From: Theobroma cacao
Lineage: Eukaryota > Streptophyta > Magnoliopsida > Malvales > Malvaceae
Length of the DNA: 64,000 nucleotides
Assembly: GCF_000208745.1 (NCBI RefSeq)
Contig: NC_030858.1
Span: 24,883,522 to 24,947,521, forward strand
Direction of reading: 5' to 3'
The number at the start of each line of letters is the position of its first letter. Positions within the stretch are counted from its first letter, which is position 1. Both the position numbers and the translations under genes were made by a program. A model generated the notes under the pieces. The model was not told where the DNA came from. It did no database searches and saw nothing but the letters and a program-made list of their open reading frames with translations. Of this stretch, positions 59,901 through 64,000 are shown one piece after another.

Positions 59901-61679
59901 TGCATATATATTTAAATATTATTGTGATAAATTGGTGATATGCAAAATGGACATTTTGCATAAATATGTGCAAAGGAAGATTAATAGGAGATTTATAAAG
60001 TTAAAAGAATTGTTAAAGGACTTACTTGAAAAGAAGAAAAACGTTGAGAGGTGAATTATAATTACTGAAACGTTGGAGGATCAAATGGAAATTTATGAAA
60101 AGTTTAAGAGACTAAATTATAGAGGATAAAAAGTTTAGAGGGTTAAATAGTAAATGAGGAAAAGTTAGAGGATTTATGTGTAATTTCGTCATTTTAAGTT
60201 GAGTGAATATTTAATGAATATATTTGCATTATGGAAGGGTAATAGCTGCCCATGCATTAGGAATTTTGGTGAAAAAATTTGTTTAAGACCATGGGGTGGT
60301 TTTACCCATGGTAATATTTGAAATTCGAATGGCTAAGTGGGACTTGCGAATAAGCCGTAAACTTACATGCATAAAGTTATGTGGTGTAAAGAAGCTTATC
60401 AAGTGAATTAGGAAAATCATAGTTTGAGAAAACTAGTACATGGTTTTAAGACAAGTAAAGGAAAGTTGTTTACATGACATTTGAATTGATGTGGAAGAAA
60501 AGAGTAATGATTACATTGATGTGAAAGAAAATTAAGCCAAAAGGAAGAAATCCTTGGGAATTCGCCCATACAAGGAAAAAAAAAAGAGAGAAATTGCAAA
60601 TGTAAGTGAAATGTAGGTGAAATGTAAGAGAAATGCAAATGAGATGAAATGAAAATGATGAAGATAAAATGAAATTAAAATGAAAAGAAATGTTGCATGA
60701 ATTTCCATTGGGTCGAGGTGGTGGCAAAAAGGAAAAGTGCAATATTTACATAGCATTTGGTTTGAAAGAAAAAGAAAAGAAATTGAAAATTTATTTTGAA
60801 AGCGTTCCTACCTTGTTACATCCGCCATTAGCAAAATAGAAAAGAAATGCTTGCTTTTTACCTTGTGAAATTCACTCCACCCTTGAGAGTAAAAATACTT
60901 AGCTATTCTTTTCCTTGAGTAACTTGATAAGTTATTTCACTCTCAACAAGTTTCCACCATTCTTGACTTCAAGATAAATCCAAAAGCTTTGAGGGCATTC
61001 TTCTTGGGCTTTTTGATGGTGTTTGAGTATGGAGAAGAAAAGAAAAAAGAAGAAGTTTGATTAAAGAGGAAGCATGGAGAAAAGAATTGTCAATCAATTT
61101 GCCATTTTTAGAAAGAACTAATTGTCTTTTTTTTCTTACAACCCGAACTACTCCATTATTCTTACAAGGGTTCTATGGACATAAAGAGTGATTAAGAGCT
61201 AAAATATTTGTTAAGGAGGTAAAGGTTTCATTTTTTATTTAAAATACATAACAAACAATTGAAAGTTTTAATTTGATTTATGGCATTAAGCGAAAGGTTC
61301 CGTTTGGAGGGCTTGCTGGAGGTTGTGGTAATAACGGTTTGAGCCATGAAGGTAAAAGATTTTGAGTTTAAGTGTTAAGTATTTATTATGGCTTCTAATG
61401 CTGACAAAAGAATATAGCAACTTGGTCGAAATGTTATATGTTAAGGACTTGAGAAAAAAAAAAAGAGAGAAGAATTAGCTGTTGCATTTTTGAACAAAGG
61501 TGTTGGAATTAAAAGATTCAATTGGGTGCTTATGGCTCACCAATGTAAGTAGAATATATATGGTGATTTGGAATGTAAACTACAATATTGACATGTTAGG
61601 CACAAACAAGTATAAATTATTTGGAATTGAGTTGGATTATTAAATTTTGGAAAAATAATATAAATTTATGTGTTTATGT

Positions 61680-61885
61680 TTCTGATCGTGGCATGTTGAA
61701 ATTTATATGCAATTTATATTATTTTTGTGATCGTGGTGTGTTGAAATTGCATATAAATGCGTTTATGAACTACATAAATTTGAAATAATCCAACTCAATT
61801 CCAACTCAATAAACGCATAAATGGAAATTGCACGTTTGTGATCGTGATGTGTTGAAATTGCATATAAATGCGTTTATGAACTGCA
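61680..61885 (+). repeat. Tandem units with GATCGTGNTGTGTTGAAATT in the terminal LTR
   Basis: The unit (GTGATCGTG, TGTTGAAATTGCATATAAAT, GCGTTTATGAACT) occurs at about 61727 and 61837, 110 bases apart, with a partial earlier copy at 61683. An AATAATCCAACTCAATTCC segment between them is the complement of one at about 61622-61640. Confidence 0.75.
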
Positions 61886-62394
61886 TTGTTTCAACTTATT
61901 ATATCCACAATCAAGCATGTTGTTTTCACATGCCAAATCATGTTTCAATAAAATGATTTCGTGTATACATACATACTTGGTTTTTATGATGATATTACAT
62001 CATGTCTTGCATAAGATTTTTCGTGCACATAAATAGTTTTGATATGGATTTTATGTATTGCTCACGGAAATTACTTTAAAATGGGACATTGATTTTATCT
62101 TTTAAATGACTGTACGATTTTGGATATTCAATCATGCTTGAAATATATAATTTTTATGGAGATTTCGAAGCGTTATTCTTACAAAACAACACAATGCTTG
62201 AATGCTATGCCATGTGTAAGTAAAATGTGTTTATGTATTAATTATTTGAATTAAAGGTATGATATTTACTGTCTTGGTATAACTTGGTTTTAATGCAGAG
62301 ATTGATGATTTTATGAATGAGACATTCGATAGTAGGCCTATTGTTAGATCAAATTATGTGACCTTTATGCACAAATTATCCATTGGCTAGCATG

Positions 62395-62485
62395 ATCTAT
62401 GTAAGGGGAAGAACTCCTGATGTAGTAAGTTGAATGTAAGGGGAGAACCCTAATATAGTAAGTTGAATGTAAGGAGAAGTACCCT
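62395..62485 (+). repeat. Three short tandem units in the terminal LTR
   Basis: ATGTAAGGGGAAGAACTCC, ATGTAAGGGGAGAACCC and ATGTAAGGAGAAGTACCC alternate with TAGTAAGTTGA at about 35-base spacing. Confidence 0.8.
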
Positions 62486-63625
62486 GAAGCATACGACATA
62501 GGGCAAAAAACCCAAGTTTATATTATGTGGCGAGACCACAAATTTTTATGATGTGGCTATGGTCATGGGTTAGCATATTTAGGAATACATATTACATGAG
62601 AGAGGATCCACAGGCTTAAGACCTATTCGAGATTAGTTTTCTTGTACTTGGTTTGGATTTCAGTTACGGTATGGTTATGTTTATGTAATTGTTTTTTTCA
62701 TATGGCAAGTGATTGTTATATACGTGGAAAAACTTATATTTTCCAATTAGTTACACACTTGAAAACCATTGTGTTCTTGCCAAGTTCATCATTTTCATTA
62801 TCTAAGCTAACATTTGATTTGGGTTAATGCTATATATACATAATGGTTTTCAAAAGTGCATATTACTTGTTTATAAGTATAAAGATGATTTTATTACGAT
62901 ATAATGTTGCATAATCATATATTGTTTTATATTTGCAAGGTTGTCTCATTTGATTACTGAGTTATTTGTCACTACTTTGATTTTTATTCAAATGTTCTTC
63001 CTTTATGTTTGTTTTCCGTCCTCACCTTGTTCACTAAGTTGATGATCACTGATTCTGTGCGATTCACCCCACTATTTTATTTTGCAAATAAGTGCTCAAT
63101 TGTGTGCATTCGTTTCGAGGTTATTCTCTTACCATGGTGTACGTAATGGCATCTTGTAGTACCTTCTATGTCATTTCGTTGCTAGAGGTCTTTGAATCTA
63201 TTATGTGCTTGGGTTAGCTATGTCTAAGTAAATTATGAGAAATGAATTCTAAGTACCAAGGTTATGTATATTTTTTAAAAAGATGTAAAAACAAGGATGT
63301 TTCTAAGTATACACGTGTTAAATGAAGTGTGACAATTACTCAAATCTGGTTATAGTTAATAAAGAATATCTTATGGTTGCAATTAATCAAGTGTTATGAC
63401 ATTCATGACTACGATTGATATACATCACATAGAGAAGAACACGATTATACTTTATTATCTTGAATCATATTGATTTAAGTAAACATACTTAAAGTTTTAA
63501 GACTAGTGATTGAATGTTCAGTAATTGATAAGAAAAGTTTAAATTAAGGCTGGCTTAGGACTTGACGAATTTACTTGCAAGACTCGAGCGTTGGTACCGA
63601 TTGTGGAAACTAGTCGTTACAATGT

Positions 63626-63637
63626 TGGTATTAGAGT
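63626..63637 (+). other. Primer-binding site of the terminal chromovirus-like element
   Basis: TGGTATTAGAGT differs by two bases from the usual plant Met-tRNA site TGGTATCAGAGC and lies just past the LTR end. Confidence 0.75.
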
Positions 63638-64000
63638 CTCAAGTTTAGTCGAGTCTTAAGAATTCCTGTCTATTAGTGAAGTTGTTGGAGTTCATGTAGA
63701 ATCTTGTTTATGATTTGTGATTACAATACAAATAATAGACAAGAGACTACATAGATTTCCTATTCATCTAGAAAGCCACCTTACTTTCATAAATAAAGTA
63801 AAAATATTGGTGACACTCTTGTCCGGGAATGATGCCACCCAACACACAAGCCACCGTTGGAAAGATCTCAGAGCGAGACGCTCTTAATGAAATCTTAATG
63901 TAATGATATACTCTTACGACTAAGGTCGAAGAAGGTGGAGTGCGACTAATAGGTCCATCCATAATAGTTTATTCATTTTTTAAAGCATAAACTTTAACCC
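63638..64000 (+). other. Interior start of the terminal element, no ORF recognised
   Basis: This should be the leader before gag, but no Gag start is evident before the window ends. A minus-strand frame (63768-63962) has no known domain. A second insertion here is possible. Confidence 0.4.

Larger units (their letters stand above)
59565..63621 (+). mobile_element. 5' LTR of a chromovirus-like Ty3 element, 4.06 kb
   Basis: It starts TGTAACACCCCATATCC and ends TAGTCGTTACA, followed five bases later by a Met-tRNA-like primer-binding site. The 3' portion (from about 62980) matches LTR B at 3950-4445. Orientation is plus, so the interior and 3' LTR extend beyond 64000. ORFs inside have no recognisable domain. 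The length is large but within the range of Tekay-type LTRs. Confidence 0.8.

Noticed and set aside
63768..63962. 64-codon minus-strand ORF near the window end
   Set aside because: No recognisable domain; it lies just inside an LTR element where a leader is expected.

Overview
This window is nuclear DNA of a flowering plant, most likely a eudicot. The evidence is one intron-containing host gene with GT-AG junctions and plant-type coding sequence, surrounded by Ty1/copia and Ty3/gypsy LTR retrotransposons of plant lineages (Sirevirus-, Athila/Tat- and chromovirus-like), a PIF/Harbinger element, a FAR1/MULE-type transposase remnant, a TRIM and AT-rich spacer. I cannot name the species from sequence alone. 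No bacterial, organellar, CRISPR, tRNA or rRNA features were seen.

Layout. 1-4445: stacked LTRs of three families (C on the minus strand, A, and a fragment of B). 4446-17020: a minus-strand Athila/Tat-like element (G2) that retains the gag C-terminus, protease and integrase tail but lacks RT/RNase H. It is split by a Sirevirus-like copia element (6955-16696, minus), whose gag, protease, integrase, RT, RNase H and extra downstream ORF are all readable but broken. 17021-28040: a plus-strand Athila/Tat-like element (G1) with RT, RNase H and integrase. G1 is cut between RNase H and integrase by a C-family element (18270-25486) flanked by a clean 5-bp duplication. 28040-29396: minus-strand FAR1/MULE-type transposase remnant. 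29882-32504: PIF/Harbinger-like element carrying only a Myb/SANT-like ORF. 33290-34695 and 37620-41290: copies of a dispersed repeat, one split by a 3.17-kb solo LTR (38045-41217) containing striking hairpins. 42291-48474: complete but internally deleted relative of G2, with two LTRs. About 49830-51369: copia-like LTR remnant.

The only convincing host gene is PIGV (GPI mannosyltransferase 2), in seven exons from 52038 to 57083 on the plus strand. These give 450 codons, and the expected short C-terminal exon is absent. A TRIM sits in intron 4, a large inverted repeat lies downstream of exon 7, and a 4-kb chromovirus-type 5' LTR followed by its primer-binding site (59565-63637) begins before any last exon is met. 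The last exon is therefore either beyond the window, past a full retrotransposon, or lost.

Inferred order of nesting: G1 is oldest in its block. G2 inserted into the G1 RT. The Sirevirus entered the G2 5' LTR and a later deletion removed its left edge. A family-C element entered G1. LTRs B, A and C accumulated at the left. I found no new gene system. The most unusual signals are the hairpin cluster in the solo LTR, a 125-bp-period palindrome array after the G1 pol, the parallel RT-less derivatives, and the retrotransposon-interrupted PIGV 3' end.
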